Part shown: piece by piece, positions 1-6,922 of the stretch
How positions within the stretch are numbered: position 1 is the first letter of the stretch
Layout: every line of letters begins with the position of its first letter
Assembly (NCBI GenBank): GCA_014377915.1
Contig: JACMOT010000389.1
Span: 1-8,376, forward strand
Length of the DNA: 8,376 bases
Origin: Tardiphaga sp.
Lineage (GTDB): Bacteria; Pseudomonadota; Alphaproteobacteria; Rhizobiales; Xanthobacteraceae
Reading direction: 5' to 3'
Translations under genes and position numbers: made by a program
Notes under the pieces: generated by a model
Databases searched by the model: none
Seen by the model: the letters and a program-made list of their open reading frames with translations, nothing else
What the model was told of the DNA's origin: nothing

Positions 1-1222
1 CGACGATCTCGCAGCGGCCCTTGCCGATGTGCTCGTGGTACCAGAGCCAGGCTTCCGGATTGATCGGCTCGCCCACCGACCCGAGCAGCCTGAGCGAGGG
101 CATGTCGTACTTGTCGGCGAAGGCCGGCCCGGCGCCCATCAAGGCGCGGATCGCCGTCGGCGCAGTGTAAAAGATGTTGACCTTGTGCTTTTCGACCACC
201 TGCCAGAACCGGCTGGCGTCGGGGTAGCTTGGGATGCCCTCGAACATCAGCGTCGTCGCGCCGTTGGCCAGCGGTCCATAGACGATGTAGCTGTGGCCGG
301 TGACCCAGCCGACGTCGGCGGTGCACCAGTAGATGTCGCCGTCGTGGTAGTCGAACACGTATTGATGCGTCATCGCGGCGTAAAGCAGATAGCCGCCGGA
401 GCTGTGCAGCACGCCCTTGGGCTGGCCGGTCGAGCCTGACGTGTACAAAATGAACAGCGGGTCTTCCGCGTTCATCGGTTCGCACGGGCATTCGGTGGTG
501 ACCATCTCGGCGGCTTCGCGGTACCAGAAGTCGCGCACCGGATTCATGGTGACCGCGCCGCCGGTGTGTTTGACGACGACCACCCAGTCGACGCCGCCGG
601 CCTTGGCCACCGCCGCGTCGACATTGGCCTTCAGGGGCACTTTCTTGCCGCCGCGCAGGCCCTCATCGGCGGTGATGACGATCTTCGACTGGCAATCATC
701 GATGCGCTGGGCCAGCGAGTCCGGCGAAAAGCCGGCGAATACCACCGAATGGATCGCGCCGATCCGGGCGCAGGCCAGCATCGCATAGGCCGCTTCCGGG
801 ATCATAGGTAGATAGATGGTGACGCGGTCACCCTTGCCGACATTGCGGGTACGCAGGATGTTGGCGAATTTGCAGACTTCGTCGTGCAGCTGCTGATAGC
901 TGATGTGGCGCGACTGCGAGGGATCGTCGCCTTCCCAGATGATCGCGGTCTGCGCCGCGCGCGTCGGCAAATGGCGGTCGATACAATTGTAGGCGACGTT
1001 GAGCACGCCGTCCTCGAACCATTTGATGGATACCTTGCCGGGCGCGAACGAGCTGTTCTCGACGATGGTGAACGGCTCGATCCAGTCGAGGCGCTGCGCC
1101 TGCTCGGCCCAGAACCCGTCGGAATCGCTCACCGATCGCGGATACATCTCATTGTATTTGGCGTCATTGACGAAAGCGCGCGTGGCCCATTCGGCCGGTA
1201 CGTCATAGATCTTGTCGGACAT
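1..1222 (-). CDS. acs: Acetyl-CoA synthetase (AMP-forming), 5' part, cut by window edge
   Basis: Activates acetate to acetyl-CoA through an acetyl-AMP intermediate in the cytoplasm, for acetate assimilation. I translated 407 codons from the ATG at 1222-1220; the rest lies off the left edge, so roughly the first 60% of a family of about 650 residues is present. The start [12 protein letters not shown] is followed by the N-terminal ACS domain ([18 protein letters not shown] near 68-85), then [20 protein letters not shown] (136-155) and HSVVFAGFS (158-166). The adenylate-forming P-loop is [11 protein letters not shown] (260-270), and [20 protein letters not shown] (299-318) and [11 protein letters not shown] (382-392) are further ACS signatures. 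The C-terminal hinge and the regulatory acetylated lysine region are not in the window. A GGAGGGG ribosome binding site sits 4-5 nt before the ATG. The gene is divergent from the topoisomerase gene. The family call is near certain; propionyl-CoA synthetase is a less likely alternative. Confidence 0.97.
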   Translation of the reverse strand, partial: MSDKIYDVPAEWATRAFVNDAKYNEMYPRSVSDSDGFWAEQAQRLDWIEPFTIVENSSFAPGKVSIKWFEDGVLNVAYNCIDRHLPTRAAQTAIIWEGDDPSQSRHISYQQLHDEVCKFANILRTRNVGKGDRVTIYLPMIPEAAYAMLACARIGAIHSVVFAGFSPDSLAQRIDDCQSKIVITADEGLRGGKKVPLKANVDAAVAKAGGVDWVVVVKHTGGAVTMNPVRDFWYREAAEMVTTECPCEPMNAEDPLFILYTSGSTGQPKGVLHSSGGYLLYAAMTHQYVFDYHDGDIYWCTADVGWVTGHSYIVYGPLANGATTLMFEGIPSYPDASRFWQVVEKHKVNIFYTAPTAIRALMGAGPAFADKYDMPSLRLLGSVGEPINPEAWLWYHEHIGKGRCEIV

Positions 1223-1286
1223 TGTCCCCTCCACCACTCGACCGCTGCCGCGTTGTCGCCGCAAGACGGTTCTCGTTGTTATTGCG

Positions 1287-1316
1287 ATTATGCGTCGGCG
1301 CAGGGCATCGGGACAA
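1287..1316 (-). promoter_or_regulatory. Candidate sigma-70-type promoter of acs
   Basis: Read on the minus strand, a TTGTCC -35 box (1316-1311) and a CATAAT -10 box (1292-1287) are separated by 18 bp. The -10 box matches five of six consensus bases and the -35 box four of six. Transcription would begin near 1280 and give a leader of roughly 58 nt before the acs ATG. This is consensus matching by eye; there is no experimental support. Confidence 0.4.
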
Positions 1317-1340
1317 GTCGGCCGCGCCTAGGTCTTTTGG

Positions 1341-1372
1341 CGGTCGAACGGTCGAACGGCCGAACACGGCCG
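1341..1372. repeat. Three tandem 8-bp repeats running into a GC-rich hairpin upstream of acs
   Basis: CGGTCGAA occurs at 1341-1348 and 1349-1356, followed by the one-base variant CGGCCGAA at 1357-1364. The last copy overlaps a short inverted repeat, CGGCCG (1357-1362), loop AACA, CGGCCG (1367-1372). The cluster lies about 60-90 bp upstream of the transcription start suggested for acs, where activator sites are usual, so it may be an operator. It could equally be a chance simple repeat. No regulator recognising it is known to me. Confidence 0.4.
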
Positions 1373-1523
1373 ATCAATTTCACGTTGCAATGCCGGGCAA
1401 ACCTTCATCATGAACGCAAAATAGCTCGAGAACGGTACTTCAGCACCATTATCTAGGTATCGGCGGACTCGCCACGCGCGTTCATCCGCCCTAAATGGCC
1501 CCGTTGACGCTTGGGCATGGCCC

Positions 1524-1549
1524 GGAACCAAAAACCGAAGCTCGGCATT
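1524..1549 (+). promoter_or_regulatory. Possible EcfG-type (general stress) promoter before topoisomerase IB
   Basis: GGAAC (1524-1528), 17 bp, then CATT (1546-1549) resembles the alphaproteobacterial EcfG promoter pattern GGAAC-N16/17-CGTT with one mismatch in the -10 part. Transcription would start near 1556, about 30 nt before the ATG at 1586, and would exclude the TTG/ATG starts at 1511/1517. A five-plus-three-base match can arise by chance, so this is tentative. Confidence 0.22.
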
Positions 1550-1585
1550 AGCAAGGCTCGAAGATCGAACGAGGCCAATAACGCC

Positions 1586-2692
1586 ATGATGGAACAGCAG
1601 AATTCTGCGCCAACGCGGGCAAGGTCAGCGACATCCGTGGGGGTTCTGCCGCGAGGCTCGAAAGCAGGGCCCGGCAGCGTGGAATCCCTGGCGAGGGAAC
1701 TCGGCCTCAAACTGGGCGACCAGTCCGAACTGACGATCTGTCGCCTCAAGCGCGGGAAGACCTATTCATTCATTCGCGCCAATGGCACGGCGATCCGCCA
1801 TATCGGCACCATCCGACGGCTCAACGCGATGGCGGTGCCGCCGGCCTATGCCGAGGTTCGCTACGCCGTGGATCCCGCCTCGCATCTGCAGGCGGTGGGC
1901 CGCGATGCCGCCGGCCGCTTGCAGTACCGCTATCATTTGGATTGGGAAAAGGTCCGGGAGCAGCGCAAGGCGCAACGACTGGCGAGGCTGGTCGGCGCGC
2001 TGCCGAGAATCCGCCGCCACGTCTCGATGCATCTGTCCGGTGAGGTGCCGACCCGCGAATTTGCCCTCTCGGCGGTCATCGAGCTGATCGCGCGGACGGC
2101 GATCCGCCCCGGTAACGAATCTTACATGAAGCTGAACGGCACCCGCGGCGCCACCACGCTGCTGAAGTCCAACGTGCTGCTGGAAGGTGACACGCTGGTA
2201 CTGAGCTTCAAGGCCAAGGGTGGAAAAGCCGTGCGCAAGGAATGCAACGCCGCCAGGCTGATGCGCGCCATCGGTATTTTGCGGACCGTGCCGGGCAAGC
2301 GGTTGTTCCAGTATAAAGACGAGGCCGGACGTAGCCACAACGTCAACACCGCGGCGGTGAACGCATTTTTGCGCGAGATCGCCGGGATAAAGATCTCGCT
2401 GAAGGATTTTCGCACGCTGATGGCGTCGGCCGTGGTGCTGGAATCGCTGTCGCGGATTTCGCCGGCGGACAGCGCGCGGGGCCGCGAGAAGCAGGTGCTC
2501 GACGCCGTGCGCTCGGCGGCGGACGAACTGTCGAACACGCCGGCGATCTGTCGCAAGAGCTATGTCCACGATACCATCGTCACCGCCTTCGAGGATGGCA
2601 TTCTCAAACGCTTCGCGGCCACCATGACCGGCTATCGCTCGCAGTCGAAGCGCGAGAAATTATTGGCGCAAATGGTGGCAGCAGCGGGCTAA
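1586..2692 (+). CDS. Bacterial DNA topoisomerase IB
   Basis: Relaxes supercoiled DNA by transient single-strand cleavage through a 3'-phosphotyrosyl link, without ATP. With the start used here (368 residues), an N-terminal DNA-clamp domain (about 45-135; AVPPAYAEV, HLQAVGRDAAGRLQYRYH) precedes the catalytic domain. Active-site residues can be assigned: R174 in TAIRPGNESY, K211 in SFKAKGGK, R276 in KDFRT, N317 in SNTPAICRKSY and nucleophile Y326. Their spacing (37, 102, 143 and 152 from the first Arg) equals that I recall for Deinococcus radiodurans TopIB (R137, K174, R239, N280, Y289); Asn replaces the His of poxvirus and eukaryotic enzymes. The start is uncertain: TTG 1511 and ATG 1517 lack a ribosome binding site and codons before about 1680 look unlike the rest; ATG 1586 has GAGG 11 nt upstream; GTG 1679, preceded by AGGG, would give 337 residues, nearest to the Deinococcus length. 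The gene stands alone, divergent from acs and convergent with the methyltransferase gene. Confidence 0.93.
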   Translation: MMEQQNSAPTRARSATSVGVLPRGSKAGPGSVESLARELGLKLGDQSELTICRLKRGKTYSFIRANGTAIRHIGTIRRLNAMAVPPAYAEVRYAVDPASHLQAVGRDAAGRLQYRYHLDWEKVREQRKAQRLARLVGALPRIRRHVSMHLSGEVPTREFALSAVIELIARTAIRPGNESYMKLNGTRGATTLLKSNVLLEGDTLVLSFKAKGGKAVRKECNAARLMRAIGILRTVPGKRLFQYKDEAGRSHNVNTAAVNAFLREIAGIKISLKDFRTLMASAVVLESLSRISPADSARGREKQVLDAVRSAADELSNTPAICRKSYVHDTIVTAFEDGILKRFAATMTGYRSQSKREKLLAQMVAAAG

Positions 2693-2708
2693 GCTCCAAA
2701 CTCTCGGT

Positions 2709-2802
2709 CGTCATTGCGAGCGAAGCGAAGCGACGCGAAGCAATCCAGAAGGCCGCAAGCGAAGACTGGATTGCCTCGTCGCACGAGCTCCTCGCAATGA
2801 CG
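2709..2802. repeat. 94-bp palindromic intergenic repeat, possible bidirectional terminator
   Basis: The outer arms CGTCATTGCGAG (2709-2720) and CTCGCAATGACG (2791-2802) are a perfect 12-bp inverted repeat. An inner pair GCGACG (2730-2735) / CGTCGC (2777-2782) and a third pair CAATCCAG (2741-2748) / CTGGATTG (2766-2773) continue the same stem, with a loop at 2749-2765. The left arm also has short tandem units (cgaagcgaagcgacgcgaag). It occupies most of the 115 bp between two convergent stop codons, so its transcript from either strand would form a long hairpin and could end transcription. From memory, near-identical palindromes are dispersed in many copies through Bradyrhizobium and Rhodopseudomonas genomes and behave like a small non-autonomous repeat family. 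No flanking target duplication is evident. Confidence 0.8.
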
Positions 2803-2807
2803 GGTAA

Positions 2808-3545
2808 CTATGCCAGCGTCCACACCGCGGTGAGCTTGATGTCGACATCTTCGAGATCGCGCGTCACCGGCACTTCGTACTCGGCAATCTTTCGCAACTT
2901 CTCCATAGGCAAAAAACCGCGGCCGGGGTCGCCGATCAGCACGGTGGCCCCCTGCGCGGCCCTGGCGCTGAGAAAGCCGAATGCCCGCGCCGCGGTATCG
3001 CGCTCGTAAAAAATATCGCCGGCCAGAATCGTTTCGGCTGCCGGCGCCGCGACGCCTGCCAGCAGGTCATCCCCGGACGCCTCGATCGCCACCTTGTTTT
3101 TGCTCGCATTCAGCGCGATGGCCGTGCGCGCAAACGCATCGATATCATAGGCGACGACGCGGCTGGCATCGGCTTTGGCGGCGGCGATCGCCACCAGACC
3201 CGAACCGGAGGCGAGATCAATCACGGTTTTTCCGGCGACGTGTTGAGGGTGATCGAGAACGTAGCGTGCCAGTGCCTGGCCGCCGGCCCAGGCAAACGCC
3301 CAGAACGGCGGCGGCAGGCCGATCTCGTTGATCTCGTTTTCGGTCCTGGTCCATAGCGGGACCGCCTCGCTGGCAACGTAGAGCAGGATCTCCGGCACCA
3401 GCGGCACCGGCAACAGCAGGGTATTGGCAATGATGAAGACGGCAGGATCGCCGACCGCCGCCGACGGGGCCGTGTCGCCACTTTCCGAAAGGGGCGCGGG
3501 CCATCGCACGCCTACAACCCGCCAAGCTTGCGGATCATCTTCCAT
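2808..3545 (-). CDS. Class I SAM-dependent methyltransferase, ETF-beta lysine methyltransferase (METTL20)-like
   Basis: Probably methylates lysines of a protein substrate using S-adenosylmethionine. The sequence resembles human METTL20/ETFBKMT along most of its length: PPFWAFAWAGGQALARYVLD (79-98), SAM-binding DLASGSG (110-116), acidic YDID (133-136), the post-II motif GDIFYE (176-181) and IGDPGRGF (204-211). The Agrobacterium homologue is reported to methylate ETF-beta and ribosomal protein L7/L12, so those are candidate substrates here; older annotation calls the group nicotinamide N-methylase-like (COG3897). The 245-residue length suits the family. The ATG at 3545 overlaps the end of the EVE gene by 34 bp and lacks a clear ribosome binding site, suggesting translational coupling; a GTG at 3509, just beyond the EVE stop, is an alternative, and conserved sequence only begins around residue 33 (GDPAVFIIANTLLLPVP). 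It is the last gene of the minus-strand run. Family sure; substrate inferred. Confidence 0.88.
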   Translation of the reverse strand: MEDDPQAWRVVGVRWPAPLSESGDTAPSAAVGDPAVFIIANTLLLPVPLVPEILLYVASEAVPLWTRTENEINEIGLPPPFWAFAWAGGQALARYVLDHPQHVAGKTVIDLASGSGLVAIAAAKADASRVVAYDIDAFARTAIALNASKNKVAIEASGDDLLAGVAAPAAETILAGDIFYERDTAARAFGFLSARAAQGATVLIGDPGRGFLPMEKLRKIAEYEVPVTRDLEDVDIKLTAVWTLA

Positions 3546-3925
3546 TCGGCGTCCGTCACCGGCTGCACCGACAGCCGCGAATATTTCAGCAGCGCCATTT
3601 CGGCAAAACGCGGATCAGCCTTGATCGCCGCCAATGTCACGGGAATCGTCAGCGGCTTGTCGGCCTTGATATCGACGCAGACAAATTTGGCTGATTCGTC
3701 AGTCGGGTCCGGATAGTGCTCCTTGATGATCTCGGCGATGCCGACGATCTCCTTGCCCTCGTTGGAATGATAGAAGAAGGCGCGGTCGCCGTTCTTCATC
3801 TTCATCATGTATTGCTTGGCGGTGTGGTTGCGCACGCCGGTCCAGGCCTCGCCCGTGGCGCCTTTGGCGACCTGCTGATCCCATGACCAGGTCGAGGGCT
3901 CCGATTTCACCAGCCAGTGCGCCAT
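3512..3925 (-). CDS. EVE domain-containing protein
   Basis: A small single-domain protein of the EVE family (COG2947, related to human THYN1), part of the PUA-like fold whose members are proposed to bind modified nucleobases in DNA or RNA. At 137 residues the protein is all domain. Signatures are the start WLVKSEPSTWSWDQ (4-17), WTGVRNHTAKQ (28-38), GDRAFFYHSNEGKEIVGIAE (46-65), CVDIKADKPL (83-92) and SRLSVQPV (116-123). Aromatic and polar residues of W28, N33 and the FYHS segment line the presumed binding pocket. A strong GAGGGA ribosome binding site lies 7 nt before the ATG, inside the end of gpsA; the gap to gpsA is 4 nt. In many rhizobia, as I recall, a short YciI-family gene lies between gpsA and this gene; here it is absent. 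No partner restriction enzyme is in the window, so this looks like the housekeeping, not the defence, type. Biochemical role unknown. Confidence 0.93.
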   Translation of the reverse strand: MAHWLVKSEPSTWSWDQQVAKGATGEAWTGVRNHTAKQYMMKMKNGDRAFFYHSNEGKEIVGIAEIIKEHYPDPTDESAKFVCVDIKADKPLTIPVTLAAIKADPRFAEMALLKYSRLSVQPVTDAEWKMIRKLGGL

Positions 3926-3929
3926 GAAC

Positions 3930-4910
3930 TTATCCCTCTGCCTTGAACGGCCGCGTCAGCAGGCCTTCGATCGCCTGATCGATGGTCGCGGTGCCGCCGA
4001 GAATCGCGGCGACGGCGCCGGCGACTGGCATATCGACATTTTTGGAAGCCGCCAGCTCCATCAGAACCGGCGCGGTGAATTCGCCCTCCGCAAGTCTGTT
4101 GCGCGCAGGTGCCTCGCCGCGGCCGAGGGCCGCGCCGAGCGAGAAGTTTCGCGACTGCGCGCTGGAGCAGCTCAGGATCAGGTCGCCGAGACCCGACAGT
4201 CCGGACAGCGTTTCGTTGCGCGCGCCGCAGGCGCGGCCGAGCCGCAGCAATTCGCTGAAGCCACGTGTCGTCAGCGCCGCCAGCGCGGACGCACCAAGCT
4301 GTTTGCCGGCGACGATACCCGCCGCGATCGCCAGCACATTCTTCGCCGCGCCGCCGATCTCGACGCCGCGCACGTCGGTGGTGTGATAGGGCCGGAACGT
4401 TGCCGAGCCCAGCGCCAGCACGAGATCGATCGCGATGCTCTCGTCGGCGCAAGCCAGCGTTACCGCGGTTGGCAAGCCCTTGGCGACATCGTCGGCAAAA
4501 TTGGGTCCCGACAGGATCGCTGCCACTGCATTTGGCGCCACGTCCTCGATGACCTCGGTCATGAATTTGCGGGTGCCGTGCTCGATGCCCTTGGCGCAGG
4601 CGACGACCGGCACGCCCGGCGGCAGCAGCGGCGCCAGCGCGGCGAGGGCTACGCGCAATTGCTGCGAGGGCACGGCGAGCAAAATTACGTCGGCGCGGGC
4701 GGCGAGCGCGAGATCGGCGGTGACGAACACCGAGGCATCGATCGCGACGCCCGGCAGCCGCGGGCTTTCGCGCAGCGTCTGCATCGCCTCGGCGGCGGCG
4801 GCGGAGCGCGCATACAGCACCACGTCGCGCCCGGCGCGCGCGGCGACATCGGCCAGCGCCGTGCCGTAGGCTCCGGCGCCGATCACCGCCACTGAATTGT
4901 AGTTCGCCAT
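3930..4910 (-). CDS. gpsA: Glycerol-3-phosphate dehydrogenase [NAD(P)+]
   Basis: Reduces dihydroxyacetone phosphate to sn-glycerol 3-phosphate, the backbone of membrane phospholipids, in the cytoplasm. The 326-residue length is normal. The N-terminal Rossmann domain has the dinucleotide motif [12 protein letters not shown] (9-20); AVPSQQL (79-85), ACAKGIE (104-110) and [17 protein letters not shown] (134-150) follow. The C-terminal helical domain carries the catalytic lysine K190 in [15 protein letters not shown] (184-198), [11 protein letters not shown] (215-225) and [12 protein letters not shown] (239-250). SGPNFA has Asn where many homologues have Ser, a minor variant. Its ATG follows the tsaD stop after 9 nt, and the sequence TAGGACG, overlapping that stop codon, can act as the ribosome binding site, so translation is likely coupled to tsaD. 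Several long open frames over this gene on both strands are artefacts of high GC. Confidence 0.97.
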   Translation of the reverse strand: MANYNSVAVIGAGAYGTALADVAARAGRDVVLYARSAAAAEAMQTLRESPRLPGVAIDASVFVTADLALAARADVILLAVPSQQLRVALAALAPLLPPGVPVVACAKGIEHGTRKFMTEVIEDVAPNAVAAILSGPNFADDVAKGLPTAVTLACADESIAIDLVLALGSATFRPYHTTDVRGVEIGGAAKNVLAIAAGIVAGKQLGASALAALTTRGFSELLRLGRACGARNETLSGLSGLGDLILSCSSAQSRNFSLGAALGRGEAPARNRLAEGEFTAPVLMELAASKNVDMPVAGAVAAILGGTATIDQAIEGLLTRPFKAEG

Positions 4911-4919
4911 GACGTCGTC

Positions 4920-6011
4920 CTAATACGCCGCGCGGGTCTTGCCGTAGCCGGCGGGAGCTGTGGCATTGGCGTCGAGCAGCCAGCGGGCGCGCGGTGGTGC
5001 TTCCATCGTGTCGGTCAGGCCCAGCGCGAGCCGTTCGGCGCCGGCCCAGGCAATCATCGCGCCATTGTCGGTGCACAACGCCGGCGGCGGAATCATCAAA
5101 GTGGTCTGGGCCTTCGCGGCCACCGCCTGCAATGCGCCGCGGATCGCCTGGTTGGAGGCGACGCCACCGGCGGCGACCAGCGCGCTCGGCGCGCCAAACC
5201 GCTCGCGGAACAGAAGCAGGCCGACGCGGAGCCGGTCGGCGGTGGCTTCCAGCACCGCGGCCTGGAAACCGGCGCAGAGGTCGCTGATGTCCCGCGGCCG
5301 CAGCGGGCCGAGGCGACTGGCCTCGTTGCGCACGGCGGTCTTCAGCCCGGACAGCGAGAAATTCGCATCGGGCCGCCCCAGCATAGGTCGTGGAAACGCG
5401 AAGCGTTTCGGGTCGCCAAGGGCGGCGGCGCGCTCGACCTGCGGGCCGCCGGGATAGGGCAGACCGAGCATTTTCGCGACCTTGTCGAAGGCCTCGCCCA
5501 TCGCATCATCGACGGTGGTACCGAGCCGGACATAGTCGCCGACGCCGAGCACGGCGACGATCTGGGTGTGGCCGCCGGAGGCCAGGAACAGGCAATACGG
5601 AAAAGGCAAAGGGGCCGTCAGCCGCGGCGTCAGCGCGTGAGCTTCGAGGTGGTTGACGGCGACCAGCGGGGTAGCGTGCACCATTGCGATCGCTTTCGCC
5701 GTGGCCCGGCCGACGATCACGCCGCCGATCAGGCCGGACCCGGCCGCCGCCGCGACGCCGGACAGATCCGCGAAACCGATCCCGGCCTCCGTCATCGCGC
5801 GACGAATGATGCCGTCGAGCAGGTCGATATGGGCACGCGCGGCGATCTCCGGCACCACGCCGCCATAGGGGGCGTGGTCCTCGATCTGCGAATGCACGAT
5901 GTTGGAAAGAATTTTCCCGCTGCCGTCGGGCAGGCGTTCGATCACGGCCGCCGCGGTCTCATCGCAGGTGGTCTCGATTCCCAGCACCAGCATCGGTTGG
6001 TCGGCGGTCAA
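4920..6011 (-). CDS. tsaD: tRNA N6-adenosine threonylcarbamoyltransferase
   Basis: Transfers the threonylcarbamoyl group from threonylcarbamoyl-AMP to A37 of ANN-decoding tRNAs (t6A), working with TsaB and TsaE, which are not in the window. With the start used here (363 residues) the ASKHA-fold motifs are [14 protein letters not shown] (10-23), metal-binding HLEAH (121-125), [10 protein letters not shown] (143-152), [20 protein letters not shown] (168-187), [14 protein letters not shown] (217-230), AAGGVASN (280-287) and [12 protein letters not shown] (313-324) with the third metal ligand D315. The open frame runs up to an ATG at 6089, but that extension has no resemblance to the family. Two starts fit: ATG 5993 (357 residues, the classical [12 protein letters not shown] start, no visible ribosome binding site) and TTG 6011, which has AAGGA (6022-6018) 6 nt upstream; I prefer the latter. 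It is the first gene of the minus-strand run and is divergent from hemD. Confidence 0.97.
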   Translation of the reverse strand: MTADQPMLVLGIETTCDETAAAVIERLPDGSGKILSNIVHSQIEDHAPYGGVVPEIAARAHIDLLDGIIRRAMTEAGIGFADLSGVAAAAGSGLIGGVIVGRATAKAIAMVHATPLVAVNHLEAHALTPRLTAPLPFPYCLFLASGGHTQIVAVLGVGDYVRLGTTVDDAMGEAFDKVAKMLGLPYPGGPQVERAAALGDPKRFAFPRPMLGRPDANFSLSGLKTAVRNEASRLGPLRPRDISDLCAGFQAAVLEATADRLRVGLLLFRERFGAPSALVAAGGVASNQAIRGALQAVAAKAQTTLMIPPPALCTDNGAMIAWAGAERLALGLTDTMEAPPRARWLLDANATAPAGYGKTRAAY

Positions 6012-6123
6012 TGGCAGTCCTTGGATCTCTGCGGGAACCCGCATCGGGCTCGCCCGGCGTAGCATTGCGCGGTCGCAAAGTGCAATCATCTGTTAAGCTT
6101 GCTGCCGGTAAGCAGGGGACTGC
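6012..6123. promoter_or_regulatory. Divergent control region between tsaD and hemD
   Basis: About 112 bp separate the proposed tsaD and hemD starts, so promoters for both runs should lie here. On the minus strand TTGCAC, 17 bp, CTACGC (about 6087-6059) is a weak match; on the plus strand TTGCGC (6065-6070) followed by ATCTGT/TGTTAA around 6088-6096 is also weak. The hemD ribosome binding site AGGGGA is at 6114-6119. No operator, riboswitch or strong hairpin is visible. The segment also carries a faint hemC-like reading frame, discussed as a finding. Confidence 0.4.
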
Positions 6124-6870
6124 ATGGCCATTCTCATCACCCGACCGCAACCTGATAATGACACCACCTCGGCGGCGCTGCGGGGGCGTGGCCTGGTGGT
6201 GCTGGCCGCGCCGATGCTGCGTTTCGAGCAGATGCCGTTTCAGGACGATGCCGACGCGAAATATGGCGCGGCGATCGTGACGTCGGCCAACGCGCTGCGC
6301 GCCATCGCCGACCAGCCGGTCCGCGACACCCTGATCAAACTGCCGCTGTTCGCGGTCGGCGACAAGACCGCGGATGCCGCGCGCGAGCTCGGTTTCGCGG
6401 ATGTGATCTCCGCCGATGGCGACGCCAACGCGCTGCGCGAGCTGATGGTTGCCAGCGTCAAGGCGAAGCGGCTCAAAAAGAGCAGCACGCTGCTCTACCT
6501 CGCCGGCGCCGATCTGGCCCGTGACCTCGCCGGCGAACTCGGCGGGCGCGGCTTCAGCGTCGTCACCCACACCACCTACCGCATGGCGCCGGTCACCAGC
6601 CTTCCACCTGACGTCGTCGCGGCCCTGGCCACGGGGGGTATCGAGGCGGTACTGCATTATTCGCGGCGCAGCGCCCGGGCATTTTTCACCGCGGCGCAGG
6701 CGGCGGCCGTCGAGATCTCGGCGCTGGCGACCCTGCATGGCTGCCTGTCGGATTCAATCGCTTCCGTCGCCCGCGACGCCGGTGCGACCCAGGTGATGGT
6801 CGCGCGGACCCCGGATGAACCCGCTTTGTTCAACTTGCTGGGCCGTGCCAATGCCCCGTTATCGCGCTAA
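6124..6870 (+). CDS. hemD: Uroporphyrinogen-III synthase
   Basis: Closes hydroxymethylbilane into uroporphyrinogen III with inversion of ring D, the branch point for haem, sirohaem, cobalamin and, where present, bacteriochlorophyll. HemD sequences are poorly conserved, but the pattern fits: start MAILITRPQPD with TRP (6-8), VTSANALRAI (52-61), FAVGDKTADAARELGF (76-91), LLYLAGADLARDLAGEL (123-139), TTYRMAP (150-156) with the conserved Tyr152, VLHYSRRSARAFF (176-188), and LSDSIASVARDAG (208-220) with ARTPDEPAL near the end. The length of 248 residues is typical. AGGGGA lies 4 nt before the ATG. It is followed by the mitofilin-like gene and hemY, the usual alphaproteobacterial order. hemC, which commonly lies just upstream in related genomes, is absent here. 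Confidence 0.93.
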   Translation: MAILITRPQPDNDTTSAALRGRGLVVLAAPMLRFEQMPFQDDADAKYGAAIVTSANALRAIADQPVRDTLIKLPLFAVGDKTADAARELGFADVISADGDANALRELMVASVKAKRLKKSSTLLYLAGADLARDLAGELGGRGFSVVTHTTYRMAPVTSLPPDVVAALATGGIEAVLHYSRRSARAFFTAAQAAAVEISALATLHGCLSDSIASVARDAGATQVMVARTPDEPALFNLLGRANAPLSR

Positions 6871-6922
6871 GAAGGGGCGGCGAATCCCGCCGGTTTCGCG
6901 CCCCGCCACAGGGGCTCCCGCG

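Larger units (their letters stand above)
1223..1585. other. Divergent intergenic region between acs and the topoisomerase gene
   Basis: About 360 bp with no convincing gene. Short open frames on both strands here lack ribosome binding sites and family resemblance. The region is visibly less GC-rich than its surroundings around 1380-1460. It holds the acs promoter candidate and the 8-bp repeat cluster annotated separately. For the plus strand, a weak TCGAGA (1426-1431) / TTATCT (1449-1454) pair with 17-bp spacing and an EcfG-like box at 1524-1549 are the only promoter candidates. If the topoisomerase begins at the upstream TTG 1511 or ATG 1517, the last 70 bp are coding. Confidence 0.5.

Noticed and set aside
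29..1456. Several plus-strand open frames antisense to acs
   Set aside because: The minus strand encodes a continuous, clearly recognisable acetyl-CoA synthetase; the antisense frames resemble nothing and have shadow composition.
1766..2569. A 267-codon minus-strand open frame antisense to topoisomerase IB
   Set aside because: Arg/His/Gln-rich shadow product; the opposite strand encodes a protein with a complete set of catalytic residues.
2301..2571. Missing active-site histidine in topoisomerase IB (Asn before the SNTPAICRKSY tyrosine)
   Set aside because: Not a defect: asparagine at this place is the known state in bacterial topoisomerase IB such as that of Deinococcus radiodurans.
3512..3925. 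EVE gene as part of a modification-dependent restriction or other defence island
   Set aside because: No nuclease, McrB-like ATPase or other defence gene is nearby; it sits in a conserved housekeeping run after gpsA.
3924..4895. A 323-codon plus-strand open frame antisense to gpsA
   Set aside because: Low-complexity Arg/Gly/Gln/His-rich product typical of the antisense of a high-GC gene; no ribosome binding site or recognisable domain.
3907..5076. A 389-codon minus-strand open frame over gpsA
   Set aside because: It is a frame-shifted shadow of gpsA, composed mostly of Arg, Ala and Gly with no family resemblance, and GpsA itself is unmistakable in the adjacent frame.
5959..6738. A 259-codon minus-strand open frame antisense to hemD
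   Set aside because: No recognisable domain and composition of an antisense shadow; it also overlaps the start of tsaD in another frame.
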